A stretch of 64,000 nt of DNA, taken from assembly GCF_003345525.1 (NCBI RefSeq), contig NZ_QQNH01000010.1, positions 21,130 to 85,129 on the forward strand, in the 5' to 3' direction. The translations under genes were made by a program, and so were the position numbers. Below, one piece after another: positions 1 through 8,462 of this stretch (position 1 is the first letter of the stretch; every line of letters starts with the position of its first letter). The DNA is from Pelagibacterium lacus. Its GTDB lineage: Bacteria; Pseudomonadota; Alphaproteobacteria; Rhizobiales; Devosiaceae. The notes under the pieces were generated by a model. The model had not been told where the DNA came from and made no database searches. It saw only the letters and a list, made by a program, of their open reading frames with translations.

Positions 1-2
1 AG

Positions 3-1208
3 GGGATCAGCTTCCACAATGGCGAGCCCTTCAACGCCGACGCCGTGGTGGCCAGCATCGAGCGGGCCGTCGATCCGGAGAACGCTTCCGAGCAACTGGC
101 CTATTTCGGAACCGTTACGGGAGCCGAGAAGGTCGACGATTTCACCGTTCGGGTGTTCACGGACGGTCCCGATCCGGCGCTGCCCTCGCGCATGTACTGG
201 ATGAAAATGGTGCCGCCGGTCCATGCGGCCGAGGGCGATATCGCCGAGGAACCAGTGGGGACGGGGCCCTACAAATTCGTGTCCTGGGATCGCGGCAGCA
301 CGATCACGCTCGAAGCCAATGAGGACTATTGGGACGGGGCACCCGATATCGAGGATGTGACCATCCGATTCATCGTCGAGCCGGGCACCCGCCTGTCCGG
401 CCTTATGGCCGGCGAGCTCGATGTCATCGTCTACCTTCTGCCAGAATTTGCGGCATCGGTGCCCCAGCATGCGGTGGTGGGCGGCCTCGAGACCTCGGTG
501 ATCATCCTGGCCACCGACAATGACGCCACCTCGGACCCGCGCGTGCGGCAGGCGCTGAACTACGCCATCGACCGGCAGACCCTCGCCGACAGCCTGTTCC
601 TGGGCTTTGCCGATGTGGCGAAGGGCCAACTCATCCATCCCGAGGCCTTTGGCTACAACACCAGCCTCGAATCCTATCCCTACGATCCCGAGCGGGCGCG
701 GGAGCTGATCGCCGAAGCCGGGGCGGAAGGCACGACCATCGAGCTGATGGGCACGTCCGGTCGCTGGCTCAAGGATCGTGAACTGGTCGAGGCCATCGGC
801 GCCTACTGGTCAGAAATCGGCCTCAATGTCGATGTCCAGATCGAGGAATTCTCCGCCTATCTGCGGCGTCTCTTCGATATGAACACGCGTCCGGACGCCT
901 ATTTCGTCCTCAACTCGAACGAATTGCTGGACGCCGACCGCGAGATGTCCTTTGCTTACGAGGCGGGTCTGGGTGGCGCATCGAATTCCGACGCGGACCT
1001 GACGGCGATGATCGTCGAGGCCCGCAGCGAGGCCGATCTCGAACGCAGGGCTGAACTCTACGACGAGATTACCACGATGGTGCACGAACAGGCCTATGAT
1101 GTTCCCCTGTTCAACCATCAGGACATCTATGGCATGTCGGAAAGGATGATCTGGCAGCCGCGGACGGACGCCAAGCTGATCATCAACGAAATGTCGGTCA
1201 ACCAATAG
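3..1208 (+). CDS. ABC transporter substrate-binding protein, peptide/opine type (5'-truncated by window)
   Basis: The reading frame is open from the window edge, so the start codon and signal peptide lie upstream. The first visible residues, GISFHNGEPFNADAVVASI, match the conserved SBP_bac_5 (DppA/OppA-like) stretch, and GTGPYKF (about residues 85-91 of the visible part) and LNYAID are further family signatures. The protein should be periplasmic and deliver a peptide, opine or similar solute to the two permeases that follow. The stop at 1206-1208 is 19 bp before the first permease, and this is the first visible gene of a five-gene operon. The ligand cannot be read from sequence. Confidence 0.93.
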   Translation, partial: GISFHNGEPFNADAVVASIERAVDPENASEQLAYFGTVTGAEKVDDFTVRVFTDGPDPALPSRMYWMKMVPPVHAAEGDIAEEPVGTGPYKFVSWDRGSTITLEANEDYWDGAPDIEDVTIRFIVEPGTRLSGLMAGELDVIVYLLPEFAASVPQHAVVGGLETSVIILATDNDATSDPRVRQALNYAIDRQTLADSLFLGFADVAKGQLIHPEAFGYNTSLESYPYDPERARELIAEAGAEGTTIELMGTSGRWLKDRELVEAIGAYWSEIGLNVDVQIEEFSAYLRRLFDMNTRPDAYFVLNSNELLDADREMSFAYEAGLGGASNSDADLTAMIVEARSEADLERRAELYDEITTMVHEQAYDVPLFNHQDIYGMSERMIWQPRTDAKLIINEMSVNQ

Positions 1209-1227
1209 CGGCCGAGAGAGGAGTAGC

Positions 1228-2148
1228 GTGGGTTCTTTCATCGTTCGAAGGCTGTGGCACGGTCTCTTGGTCGTGTTCGGTGTTAGCCTCACCGTGTTTG
1301 TTGTGACGCGCCTGTTCGGGGACCCGGTCAGCCTCATGCTGCCGCTCTCGGCCAGCGCCGAGCAAAGGCTGGCCTTTGCACAGCAGATCGGACTCGACCA
1401 GCCCTTGTTCGTACAGTTCCTGCGCTTTCTCGGCGATCTCGCCACGTTCGATTTCGGCCAGAGCCTTTGGCAACGCCGGCCGGCGATCGAAGTGGTATTC
1501 GAGCGCCTGCCCATGACCCTGATGCTGATCGGGGCCGGGCTCGGGACCGCGATCGTCCTCTCCATTCCATTGGGGATGATCGCGGCCCTGCGGCCGGGCG
1601 GCCTCGTCGACCGGATCATCGTCAGCACCGGCTTGCTGGGACTGTCCATGCCCCAGTTCTGGGTGGGGTTGCTGCTGATCATGGTCTTTGCCGTCCAGCT
1701 CAGGCTGTTGCCGACTTCGGGCATGGGTACGCCGATGCATCTCATCCTGCCGGCGGTCACCCTGGCCCTGACCCCGCTGGCGCGGTTGACCATGCTGGTG
1801 CGCTCGTCGATGATCGACGAGCTCAACCAGCAATATGTGCGCACCGTGAAGGCCAAGGGCCTGCCGTTCAGCCATATCCTGCGCGTTCATACGCTGCGCA
1901 ACATCCTTATTTCGTTTCTGACCCTGACCGGGTGGGAGCTGATTTCGACGCTGGCCGGCTATACGGTGGTGGTGGAAACAGTGTTTGCCTGGCCCGGGCT
2001 CGGGCTGACCGCCGTCCAGGCGATCCAGCGCGGCGACCTCTTCCTGATGCAGGCCATCGTCTTCGTCATCGCCCTGCTGATCGTGCTCATCAACATCGTG
2101 CTCGACATCATCTTCAAGATGATCGACCCAAGGATCGACCTCAACTGA
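1228..2148 (+). CDS. ABC transporter permease, DppB/OppB type
   Basis: This 306-aa inner-membrane protein starts with GTG preceded by a purine-rich Shine-Dalgarno stretch (GAGAGGAG, 1216-1223). It has the DppB layout: an N-terminal helix (about residues 10-28), then five further hydrophobic segments. The cytoplasmic coupling loop contains YVRTVKAKGLP near residue 210, the equivalent of the EAA motif that docks on the ATPases. Its stop overlaps the next start (TGATG), so the two permeases are translationally coupled. It forms the first half of the translocation pore for the solute bound by the upstream protein. Confidence 0.95.
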   Translation: MGSFIVRRLWHGLLVVFGVSLTVFVVTRLFGDPVSLMLPLSASAEQRLAFAQQIGLDQPLFVQFLRFLGDLATFDFGQSLWQRRPAIEVVFERLPMTLMLIGAGLGTAIVLSIPLGMIAALRPGGLVDRIIVSTGLLGLSMPQFWVGLLLIMVFAVQLRLLPTSGMGTPMHLILPAVTLALTPLARLTMLVRSSMIDELNQQYVRTVKAKGLPFSHILRVHTLRNILISFLTLTGWELISTLAGYTVVVETVFAWPGLGLTAVQAIQRGDLFLMQAIVFVIALLIVLINIVLDIIFKMIDPRIDLN

Positions 2149-3116
2149 TGTCCGCCATTGTCTCCAGCAAGCCGCGCAACCCCACCAGACTGGCCGTCCT
2201 TCGCGGCCTTTTGGGCGAGCTGTGGCATGACAAGGCCGGCTTTGTCGGCTTCGTCGTCATCCTTCTCATTGTCGCCATGGCCCTTCTGGCCCCCTGGATC
2301 GCGCCGCACGACCCGGCCGCCCAGAATGTGATTGCGCGGCTCCGCCCGCCCGCCTGGCTCCCCAACGGGGACTGGAACCATATCTTCGGCACCGACCATC
2401 TGGGGCGCGACGTGCTTTCGCGGGTGATCTGGGGCGCGCGCTCGACATTGCTGATCGGCGCGTCGGTGGTGCTGTTTTCCGGCACGATCGGGGTGATCGT
2501 GGGGCTCTGTGCCGGCTATGCAGGCGGGCGGGTCGACAGCGTGCTCATGCGCATCGTCGATATCCAGGTCTCCTTTCCCGGCATTCTGATGATCCTCCTC
2601 ATCGTCTCGGTGCTTGGCCCGAGCACCTTGACCATGATCATCGTGCTCTCGATCACCAACTGGATGATCTACGCACGGCAGGTGCGCTCGATCGTGATGT
2701 CGGTGCGCCAGGTACCCTATGTGGAGGCGGCCGAAGTGATGGGCTGTCCGCCGCGGCGGATCATCTTCCGGCACATCCTGCCCAACCTCATCACGCCCTT
2801 GCTGACCGTGGGCATTCTCGAATTCACCAATATCGTTCTGGCCGAGGCCGCGGTCTCCTTTCTCGGGCTGGGCGTCCAGCCTCCGGCGACCAGCTGGGGC
2901 CTCGACGTGGCATCGGGCCGCGACTACATCTTCATGGCCTGGTGGCTCATCACCTTTCCCGGGCTCGGCATCGTCCTGACGGTGCTTTCGATCAATCTCT
3001 TTGCCAATTGGGTGCGGGTGACCACCGATCCGCAGGAGCGTGAGAAGCGGTTCGCCTACTCCAAGACCGCGCGGCGCATGATGCGCGCCGCATCGGAAAA
3101 GGCGGTGACCCAATGA
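2148..3116 (+). CDS. ABC transporter permease, DppC/OppC type
   Basis: The predicted product is 322 aa. The start at 2148 shares bases with the upstream stop, and an upstream in-frame extension to 1467 is only the shadow of the first permease. The N-terminal segment carries the DppC hallmark of one helix followed by a periplasmic stretch with FGTDHLGRDVLSR (about residues 84-96). The EAA-type loop YVEAAEVMGCPPRRIIF is near residue 190. It ends with an ATGA overlap on the first ATPase gene. It pairs with the DppB-type permease in the inner membrane. Confidence 0.95.
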   Translation: MSAIVSSKPRNPTRLAVLRGLLGELWHDKAGFVGFVVILLIVAMALLAPWIAPHDPAAQNVIARLRPPAWLPNGDWNHIFGTDHLGRDVLSRVIWGARSTLLIGASVVLFSGTIGVIVGLCAGYAGGRVDSVLMRIVDIQVSFPGILMILLIVSVLGPSTLTMIIVLSITNWMIYARQVRSIVMSVRQVPYVEAAEVMGCPPRRIIFRHILPNLITPLLTVGILEFTNIVLAEAAVSFLGLGVQPPATSWGLDVASGRDYIFMAWWLITFPGLGIVLTVLSINLFANWVRVTTDPQEREKRFAYSKTARRMMRAASEKAVTQ

Positions 3117-4126
3117 CCCGGGAAATTCTGCTCGAGGTCGATCATCTCAAGGTGGACTTTGCGTCGCGCGCCGGGCTGGTGCAGGCGATCAGCGATGTTT
3201 CCCTCACCGTGCACAAGGGCGAAACCCTGGGCCTCGTGGGCGAATCGGGATCGGGCAAGAGCGTCTCGGCCCAGGCGGTGGCGGGCTTGATCTCCTCACC
3301 GGGTACGATCACCGGCGGCGACATTCGCTGGCGCGGGCAATCGCTGCTGGGGCGCAAGGGCGAGCGCTACGCGCGCAGCGTGCGGGGCAAGAACATCGCC
3401 ATGATCTTCCAGGACCCCATGACCTCGCTGAACCCGCTGATGACCATCGGCAACCAGTTGGGCGAGGGCATGCGCTATCATCTGGGCTATTCGCACGCCC
3501 AGGCGCGCAAGCGGGCCGAGGAGCTCCTGGGGGCCGTTGGGCTGTCCGCGCCGGCGCGGCGCCTCGATCAATATCCGCACGAGCTCTCCGGCGGCATGCG
3601 CCAGCGCGTCATGATCGCTATGGCCATTTCCTGCGAGCCCGAACTGCTGATTGCCGACGAGCCGACAACGGCGCTCGACGTGACCATACAGGCCCAGATT
3701 CTCGAACTGCTCGCCAGCCTGCAGCAGCAATTGGGACTGGCGATCATCCTCATCACCCATGATCTGGGCGTGGTCGCCGGCCTGTGCGCCCGGGTGGCGG
3801 TGATGTATGCGGGACGGATTGTCGAAACGGGCGATGTCGATACCATCTTCGAGACGCCCGGCCATCCCTATACGCAAGGGTTGCTGCGCTCGACCCCGAG
3901 CCTCGAGGGCACCGACGAGACGCTGCTGTCCATCGAGGGTATGCCGCCCAGCCTCATCAATCCCCCTCCGGGGTGCGCCTTTCTTCCGCGCTGCCCGATT
4001 GGAACCGACCACTGCCGCAAGGCTCCGCCCATGCAAGACTGGAACGGCAGCGTGGTGCGGTGCTGGAAGGCGGGAACCAATGCCTGGCTACCCGGCGTCA
4101 TGCTGGAGCCGGCTGCAGGACTATGA
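3113..4126 (+). CDS. ABC transporter ATP-binding protein, DppD/OppD type
   Basis: The 337-aa cytoplasmic ATPase has a complete set of nucleotide-binding motifs: Walker A GESGSGKS near residue 43, signature LSGGMRQR near 162, Walker B LLIADEP near 180 and the H-loop ITHD. The C-terminal oligopeptide-type extension with two cysteines ([10 protein letters not shown]) is typical of Opp/Dpp ATPases, where it can bind an Fe-S cluster. It overlaps both neighbours by 4 bp (ATGA) and powers the importer as a heterodimer with the next gene product. Confidence 0.96.
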   Translation: MTREILLEVDHLKVDFASRAGLVQAISDVSLTVHKGETLGLVGESGSGKSVSAQAVAGLISSPGTITGGDIRWRGQSLLGRKGERYARSVRGKNIAMIFQDPMTSLNPLMTIGNQLGEGMRYHLGYSHAQARKRAEELLGAVGLSAPARRLDQYPHELSGGMRQRVMIAMAISCEPELLIADEPTTALDVTIQAQILELLASLQQQLGLAIILITHDLGVVAGLCARVAVMYAGRIVETGDVDTIFETPGHPYTQGLLRSTPSLEGTDETLLSIEGMPPSLINPPPGCAFLPRCPIGTDHCRKAPPMQDWNGSVVRCWKAGTNAWLPGVMLEPAAGL

Positions 4127-5124
4127 CGATGTTTCACTCCCCCTCCACGGTTCTTCCCACGCTGCAGGTCAAGGGTCTCGGCGTCAACTATCTCACCCGG
4201 TCGCGGGGGTTCTGGGCGCGGCCGCGCCCGATCAGCGCGCTGGACAACATCTCCTTCGATGTCCGGCCCGGCGAAACACTAGGACTGGTCGGCGAATCCG
4301 GATCGGGCAAGACCACGGCTGGCCGGGCCATATTGCGCCGTATCGAGGCGGCATCGGGCCAGATCATCTTCAAGGGCACCGACATCACCAATCTGCGCGG
4401 GGAAAAGCTGCGCCGGCTGCGCTCGGGCATGCAGCTCGTGCTCCAGGACCCCTATGCCAGCCTCAATCCGCGCATGCGCATTCTCGACGCGGTGGCCGAA
4501 CCGCTCATCGTGCACGGGCTGGTCAAATCGCCTGAGGCCGCGCGGGACCAGGTGGTCGAACTGCTCGACCTCGTCGGCCTTCCGGCCGATGCGGCGACGC
4601 GTTTTCCCCATGCTTTTTCCGGCGGTCAGCGCCAGCGCATCGGTATTGCCCGCGCACTGGCGCTGAAGCCCGATCTGGTGGTCGCCGACGAGCCCGTCTC
4701 TGCGCTCGACGTGTCGGTGCGGGCGCAGGTGGTCAATCTCATGCAGCGCCTGCAGGAGCAGCTGAAACTCAGCTATGTCTTCATCGCCCACGATCTCTCC
4801 ATCGTGCGGCACATCTCGCACCGCGTCGCCATTCTCTATGCCGGCCGCATGGTCGAGATCGCCGATCGGGATTCGATCTACGATCGCCCCAGGCACCCCT
4901 ATACCGAGGCGCTGCTTTCGGCCGTTCCGGTGGCCAATCCGGCCCTGCAACGCAAGCGCGAACGCATTGCCTGCCAGGGCGAGGTGCCCGATATCGCCAA
5001 TCCGAGGCCCGGTTGCCGCTTTGCCTCGCGGTGTCCGCTGGTCACCGAATTGTGCCGCGGGGAGTCGCCGCCGCTGATAGAAGTTGCCTCCGGGCACTCC
5101 GTCGCCTGCTGGCATCGCAGCTGA
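4123..5124 (+). CDS. ABC transporter ATP-binding protein, DppF/OppF type
   Basis: The second ATPase of the importer is 333 aa, taking ATG at 4123 (ATGA overlap). A longer in-frame extension upstream is antiparallel noise in the preceding gene. Walker A is GESGSGKT (about residue 62), signature FSGGQRQR (about 165), Walker B LVVADEP, H-loop IAHD. The C-terminal PGCRFASRCP matches the Opp/Dpp extension. It closes the operon; a GC-rich hairpin at 5150-5176 follows. Confidence 0.96.
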   Translation: MTMFHSPSTVLPTLQVKGLGVNYLTRSRGFWARPRPISALDNISFDVRPGETLGLVGESGSGKTTAGRAILRRIEAASGQIIFKGTDITNLRGEKLRRLRSGMQLVLQDPYASLNPRMRILDAVAEPLIVHGLVKSPEAARDQVVELLDLVGLPADAATRFPHAFSGGQRQRIGIARALALKPDLVVADEPVSALDVSVRAQVVNLMQRLQEQLKLSYVFIAHDLSIVRHISHRVAILYAGRMVEIADRDSIYDRPRHPYTEALLSAVPVANPALQRKRERIACQGEVPDIANPRPGCRFASRCPLVTELCRGESPPLIEVASGHSVACWHRS

Positions 5125-5149
5125 GCTGACCTTGTTTCAAGCCGATCAT

Positions 5150-5176
5150 CGAGCCCTGCGTGTCGCGCGGGGCTCG
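5150..5176 (+). terminator. Hairpin after the peptide-type ABC operon (possible terminator)
   Basis: CGAGCCC (5150-5156) pairs perfectly with GGGCTCG (5170-5176), and extra G/C pairs are possible inside the 13-nt loop. It lies 26 bp after the stop of the last gene. There is no U-tract, so an intrinsic terminator role is only a guess from position. Confidence 0.35.
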
Positions 5177-5235
5177 CTGTCGTGCATGGCCATAGAGCCG
5201 GCGGGCCGGCCGTCATCATGGCGTCACACGCGCAG

Positions 5236-5263
5236 TTGACATCGTTCCAAAGGGAACTAATAT
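5236..5263 (+). promoter_or_regulatory. Predicted sigma-70 promoter of the TRAP operon with embedded operator
   Basis: TTGACA (5236-5241) is followed after exactly 16 bp by TAATAT (5258-5263). The spacer is filled by the inverted repeat GTTCC-AAAG-GGAAC (5244-5257), so a bound dimer would block RNA polymerase. The same arrangement recurs at 9049-9076 before the cyclodeaminase gene. The likely regulator is the MarR-type protein encoded at 8463-8978. The transcript would carry a leader of about 300 nt before the dctP-like start. Confidence 0.7.
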
Positions 5264-5336
5264 CGCCGCGCCACGGACGATCGCGTGCTGGGCTTCCGGA
5301 TCTGCCACAGCAGGTTTCGCCAGCCAGACGAGATTT

Positions 5337-5362
5337 CCCGGCACCTTCGCGAAGGTGCCGGG
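5337..5362. repeat. Perfect 26-bp palindrome in the TRAP operon leader
   Basis: The two 13-nt arms (5337-5349 and 5350-5362, centre TTCGCGAA) are exactly complementary, giving a GC-rich RNA hairpin with a TTCG-type tip. It lies about 80 nt after the predicted transcription start and 210 nt before the first gene. No U-tract follows. It could be an RNA stability or attenuation element, or a large protein-binding site. Confidence 0.6.
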
Positions 5363-5393
5363 GTGCGGGCTGCGGCGGGAGATGGGTCCTTGT

Positions 5394-5409
5394 TGTTCCA
5401 TATGGAACA
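5394..5409. promoter_or_regulatory. Second operator copy in the TRAP leader (perfect 16-bp palindrome)
   Basis: TGTTCCATATGGAACA is fully self-complementary. Its 14-bp core GTTCCATATGGAAC is identical to the site in the cyclodeaminase promoter (9057-9070). The centre is 151 bp downstream of the centre of the promoter-embedded copy, so it may serve as an auxiliary operator (looping or roadblock). Confidence 0.65.
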
Positions 5410-5446
5410 TATCGGCATAACCGCATCCCGCTCAAAAATTTCTTGC

Positions 5447-5469
5447 TGCGGCATTCCTTTAATGCCGCA
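5447..5469 (+). repeat. 9-bp inverted repeat before the dctP-like gene
   Basis: TGCGGCATT (5447-5455) and AATGCCGCA (5461-5469) are perfect complements around a 5-nt loop CCTTT. It is the last structured element of the leader; about 105 nt follow before the start codon. A regulatory role is unproven. The rest of 5177-5574 shows no gene I would support: an in-frame extension of dctP runs through it only because no stop happens to occur. Confidence 0.4.
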
Positions 5470-5574
5470 TTACCATCAACCTCTGACCCGGTGGGGAGGA
5501 GACGGCGAGGGGCCGGAACTGCGCGACCCCGATCAACGCCGGGGAGAAGTGCAGTTACAACGGGATGTAGATTG

Positions 5575-6579
5575 ATGTCTTATTCATTGACTCGCCGGAC
5601 CATGGGCAAGCTGCTTGCCGCGACGTCGGTCGTTGCCCTAATGGGCATGCCGGCCATCGCCCAGGAGGTGACGATTCGCCTCGCGACCGTGAACTCGCCC
5701 ACGTCCGAATCCTTCCTAAAGGCCGAGGAAGCCGCCGCGCGCGTGACCGAGCGCACCGAGGGCCGGGTGCAGTTCCAGATGTTCCCCTCTGCCCAGTTGG
5801 GATCGACCACGGATTCGATCGAGCAGGCCAGCCAGGGCCAGCCGGTCATGACCTTCACCTCAGCCTCGTTCTTGGCCGGCTTCGGCGTTCCGGAACTGGC
5901 CATTGTGGAGGGGCCCTTCATCGTCGAGAACACCGATGAAGCCGAGCGGCTCGCCTTTTCCGAAATCATGAACGGCTTTTACGACCAGCTGGCCGAAACC
6001 GCGGGCATCCGCGCCGTTGCGCTCAACTGGTTCGACGGTCCCCGCCACATGATCGGCACCGCGGGCTATACCGATCCCGTCAGCCTCGAAGGCGTTCGCA
6101 TGCGCGTTCCGCCGGTCGAGACCTGGATCAAGACCTTTGAACCGCTCGGGGTTATCCCGACCACCGTCGAGGCGGCCGAGGTTTATTCCGCGCTGTCCCA
6201 GGGCGTCGTCGCTGCCGCCGAAAGCCCGCTGACCGGCCTGCGTGCCAGCGGGTGGCAGGAAGTGGTCAAGCACATCACCTTAACCGGCCATTTCAATCTC
6301 TTCACCGGCTGGGTGATGAGCGAGGCGACCTATCAGGCGCTGAGCGATGAGGACCGCGCCATCCTCATGGAAGAATTCCGCACCGGCGGCCAGGAACTGA
6401 CCGCGCTTTCGGCCGATCTCGAAAACGAGATCCGGACCGAGTTCGAAGCCCAGGGCGTCACTTTCCACGAAGCCGATGTCGAGGCCTATCGCGAAAAGAC
6501 CGCGAGCTTCTACACCAGCTTCCCCGCCTGGCCGGACGGTCTCTACGACCAGATCCGTGCTGCCGCCACCGGCGAATAA
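5575..6579 (+). CDS. TRAP transporter solute-binding protein (DctP family)
   Basis: The predicted product is 334 aa. ATG 5575 gives a clean signal peptide (arginines at positions 7-8, hydrophobic core, cleavage after AIAQ near residue 29). The mature part has the DctP layout, including the RMRVPPVETW stretch whose first or second Arg normally salt-bridges a carboxylate ligand, and GLRASGWQEV/ITLTGHF later. It binds an organic acid or amino-acid-like solute in the periplasm and feeds the sodium-coupled permease encoded next. The operon is likely repressed through the GTTCC-N4-GGAAC sites upstream. The ligand is not identifiable; the linked cyclodeaminase and oxidase genes hint at an amino-acid derivative. 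Confidence 0.95.
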   Translation: MSYSLTRRTMGKLLAATSVVALMGMPAIAQEVTIRLATVNSPTSESFLKAEEAAARVTERTEGRVQFQMFPSAQLGSTTDSIEQASQGQPVMTFTSASFLAGFGVPELAIVEGPFIVENTDEAERLAFSEIMNGFYDQLAETAGIRAVALNWFDGPRHMIGTAGYTDPVSLEGVRMRVPPVETWIKTFEPLGVIPTTVEAAEVYSALSQGVVAAAESPLTGLRASGWQEVVKHITLTGHFNLFTGWVMSEATYQALSDEDRAILMEEFRTGGQELTALSADLENEIRTEFEAQGVTFHEADVEAYREKTASFYTSFPAWPDGLYDQIRAAATGE

Positions 6580-6593
6580 CACAAAGCAAATTT

Positions 6594-6633
6594 GACGCCG
6601 CCCGCCATTGGCCGGGCGGCGTCGTGCCTTTTT
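6594..6633 (+). terminator. Stem-loop plus T-tract between the TRAP binding-protein and membrane genes
   Basis: GACGCCGCCCG (6594-6604) pairs perfectly with CGGGCGGCGTC (6613-6623) and TTTTT follows at 6629-6633. This looks like an intrinsic terminator, but the same-strand membrane genes start only 16 bp later. It probably acts as a partial terminator or 3' stabiliser so that the binding protein is made in excess, a common arrangement for importers. Confidence 0.65.
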
Positions 6634-6649
6634 GGGAAAGGATCACCCC

Positions 6650-7126
6650 ATGGTGATGATCAGGCGCCTGCTGGAACTGGTGGGTTCGGTCCTGCCGGTA
6701 TTTTTGATCGCATTCCTCGTGCTGGTCGTTGCCGCCGACGTCTTTGCGCGCAATATTCTGCGCGTTCCTTTCTATGCTGCCCATGACCTCGCCATCCTCG
6801 CCTTTTCGGCCAGCGTCTGGCTGGGGCTGATCGGCGCGGCTCTTTACGGGCAATTGTTCGGGATCGGCTTTTTCGTCGAATTGCTGCCCGAAAGGCTGCG
6901 GCGCGTCGTCGTCGTCCTGTCCCATATCATCGTCATCATCATTGCCGTCGCCGTGATCCAGGCCGCGATAGCACAAATCACCACGGCTCGGTTCACGACC
7001 TTCCTTGCATTGGGCTGGCCCAAATGGATCGTCGCGGCCATCCTCGCCGTCGGCATGGGGGGCATCATCATCGTGCAACTTGTCGCCATCGTCGAAATCT
7101 TTCGCGGGGAAGGGGCCGACGCATGA
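6650..7126 (+). CDS. TRAP transporter small permease (DctQ family)
   Basis: The product is 158 aa with four hydrophobic segments (about residues 10-30, 45-65, 85-108, 125-147), the standard DctQ topology. ATG 6650 follows a good Shine-Dalgarno (GGGAAAGGA, 6634-6642). The N-terminal part has DVFARNIL, the DctQ signature. It overlaps the large permease by 4 bp (ATGA) and forms the membrane complex with it. Confidence 0.94.
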   Translation: MVMIRRLLELVGSVLPVFLIAFLVLVVAADVFARNILRVPFYAAHDLAILAFSASVWLGLIGAALYGQLFGIGFFVELLPERLRRVVVVLSHIIVIIIAVAVIQAAIAQITTARFTTFLALGWPKWIVAAILAVGMGGIIIVQLVAIVEIFRGEGADA

Positions 7127-8397
7127 TTCTAGCCGCTATCGCTTTCGTCGTCCTCATCGTCCTGCGGGTCCCAATCGGCTTTGTCATGCTCGGCTCGTCC
7201 ATGGCCTATTTCTCCGTCAATCCGATGATGGCGAGCATCGTGGCCCAGCGCATGGGCTCGAGCATGGAATCCTTCCCCCTTTTGGCCATTCCCCTGTTCG
7301 TGGTGGCCGGATGCGCCATGGCGCGCGGCGGGATCGCGGAAAAGCTCTACAGCTTCGCTGAAAGTCTCGTCGGTCACTGGAAGGGCGGATTGGCGCAGAT
7401 CGCCGTGTTGAACTCGGTGTTCATGGGCGCCATGTCCGGCTCGGCCAACGCCGATGCGGCCATCGACGCCCGCACCATCGTGCCGGTAATGCGCCGCCGC
7501 GGCTATTCCAACGCCTATGGCTCGGTGATCAGCGCTGCCTCATCCCTTATCGCGCCGATCATGCCACCCTCGATCGCGCTGATCGTCTACGGCCTTCTTA
7601 CCGACACCTCGATCGGGCGGTTGTTCATGGGGGGCGTGGTCCCGGCCATAATCATCGCCATCGCCCTGATGCTGACCGTGCGCTGGACGGCGGTGCGACG
7701 CAATTATGCGCCCTCGCGCGAAGAGCGTGCCTCCATGGGTGAGATTGCCCGCAGCGGCTGGATCGCTTCCTGGGCCCTGGCCATGCCGGTCATGTTGCTC
7801 CTGGGCCTCCGGGTGGGCTGGTTCACCCCCACCGAACTCGGGGCCGTCGCCGCGCTCTACGCCTTTCTCGTCGGCGTCTTCATCTATCGCGGCATCAGCT
7901 GGCGTGACACCTATGATCTGCTGCGGGAGTCGGCCCATACCACGGCAAGCGTGATGTTCATCGTCGCGGCCGCCGCCGTGTTCTCGCTGATCCTCAGCCT
8001 CGAGCAGATTCCGCAGATGCTGATCGGCGCCCTGTTGGCCATCTCCGAGAACAAATATGTCGTCCTCCTGGTGATCAACCTGCTACTTCTGGTGCTGGGA
8101 ACGGTTTTCGAAGGGCTGGCGCTGGTCGTCATCCTCGGGCCGCTGCTCATCCAGGTCGCCAACGCTCTGGGCATCGACCCGGTGCATCTGGGCGTGGTGC
8201 TGGTGTTCAACACGGCGATCGGATCGCTGACCCCGCCCGTGGGCACGGTGATGTTCACCGTCTGCTCGATCACCCGCTGCTCCATCGAGGACTTCACCAA
8301 GGAGTTCCTGCCTTACCTGGCGGTGCTGATTGGCGTCCTGTTGCTGCTGACCTTCGTTCCCCCGCTGGTCACCTTCCTGCCCGATCTGATGTTCTGA
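7123..8397 (+). CDS. TRAP transporter large permease (DctM family)
   Basis: The 424-aa protein has about twelve hydrophobic stretches, the usual DctM size. Family motifs include SGSANADAAI (about residue 106), LIAPIMPPSIALIVYG (about 143) and LTPPVGTVMF near residue 370; the second and third contain the proline-rich hairpins that handle sodium and substrate. ATG 7123 overlaps the DctQ stop. It is the transport subunit of the TRAP system. A strong bidirectional terminator follows after 6 bp. Confidence 0.96.
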   Translation: MILAAIAFVVLIVLRVPIGFVMLGSSMAYFSVNPMMASIVAQRMGSSMESFPLLAIPLFVVAGCAMARGGIAEKLYSFAESLVGHWKGGLAQIAVLNSVFMGAMSGSANADAAIDARTIVPVMRRRGYSNAYGSVISAASSLIAPIMPPSIALIVYGLLTDTSIGRLFMGGVVPAIIIAIALMLTVRWTAVRRNYAPSREERASMGEIARSGWIASWALAMPVMLLLGLRVGWFTPTELGAVAALYAFLVGVFIYRGISWRDTYDLLRESAHTTASVMFIVAAAAVFSLILSLEQIPQMLIGALLAISENKYVVLLVINLLLLVLGTVFEGLALVVILGPLLIQVANALGIDPVHLGVVLVFNTAIGSLTPPVGTVMFTVCSITRCSIEDFTKEFLPYLAVLIGVLLLLTFVPPLVTFLPDLMF

Positions 8398-8403
8398 AAT
8401 GAG

Positions 8404-8427
8404 AAAAGGCGCCTCCGGGCGCCTTTT
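8404..8427. terminator. Bidirectional intrinsic terminator
   Basis: AAAAGGCGCC (8404-8413), loop TCCG, GGCGCCTTTT (8418-8427): a perfect 10-bp stem with an A-tract and a T-tract. It lies between the TRAP operon and the oppositely oriented marR-type gene and can serve both. Confidence 0.9.
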
Positions 8428-8438
8428 CGATATTGGGG

Positions 8439-8450
8439 CCATATGGAACC
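8439..8450. promoter_or_regulatory. Degenerate operator-like sequence at the 3' side of the MarR gene
   Basis: CCATATGGAACC keeps the right half and centre of the GTTCCATATGGAAC operator, but the left arm reads GGGGCC instead of GGTTCC. It has no adjacent promoter and sits between the terminator and the MarR stop codon. It may be a decayed or weak site. Confidence 0.35.
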
Positions 8451-8462
8451 GATCCGGTGGGA

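Noticed and set aside
5182..5574. N-terminal extension of the TRAP binding protein, in frame and without stop
   Set aside because: It covers the predicted promoter, operators and palindrome, has no protein-like pattern, and the ATG at 5575 begins a proper signal peptide.
6594..6633. End of the TRAP operon at the hairpin after the binding-protein gene
   Set aside because: The permease gene starts 16 bp later with a good ribosome site and no separate promoter was seen, so it is treated as partial termination within one operon.
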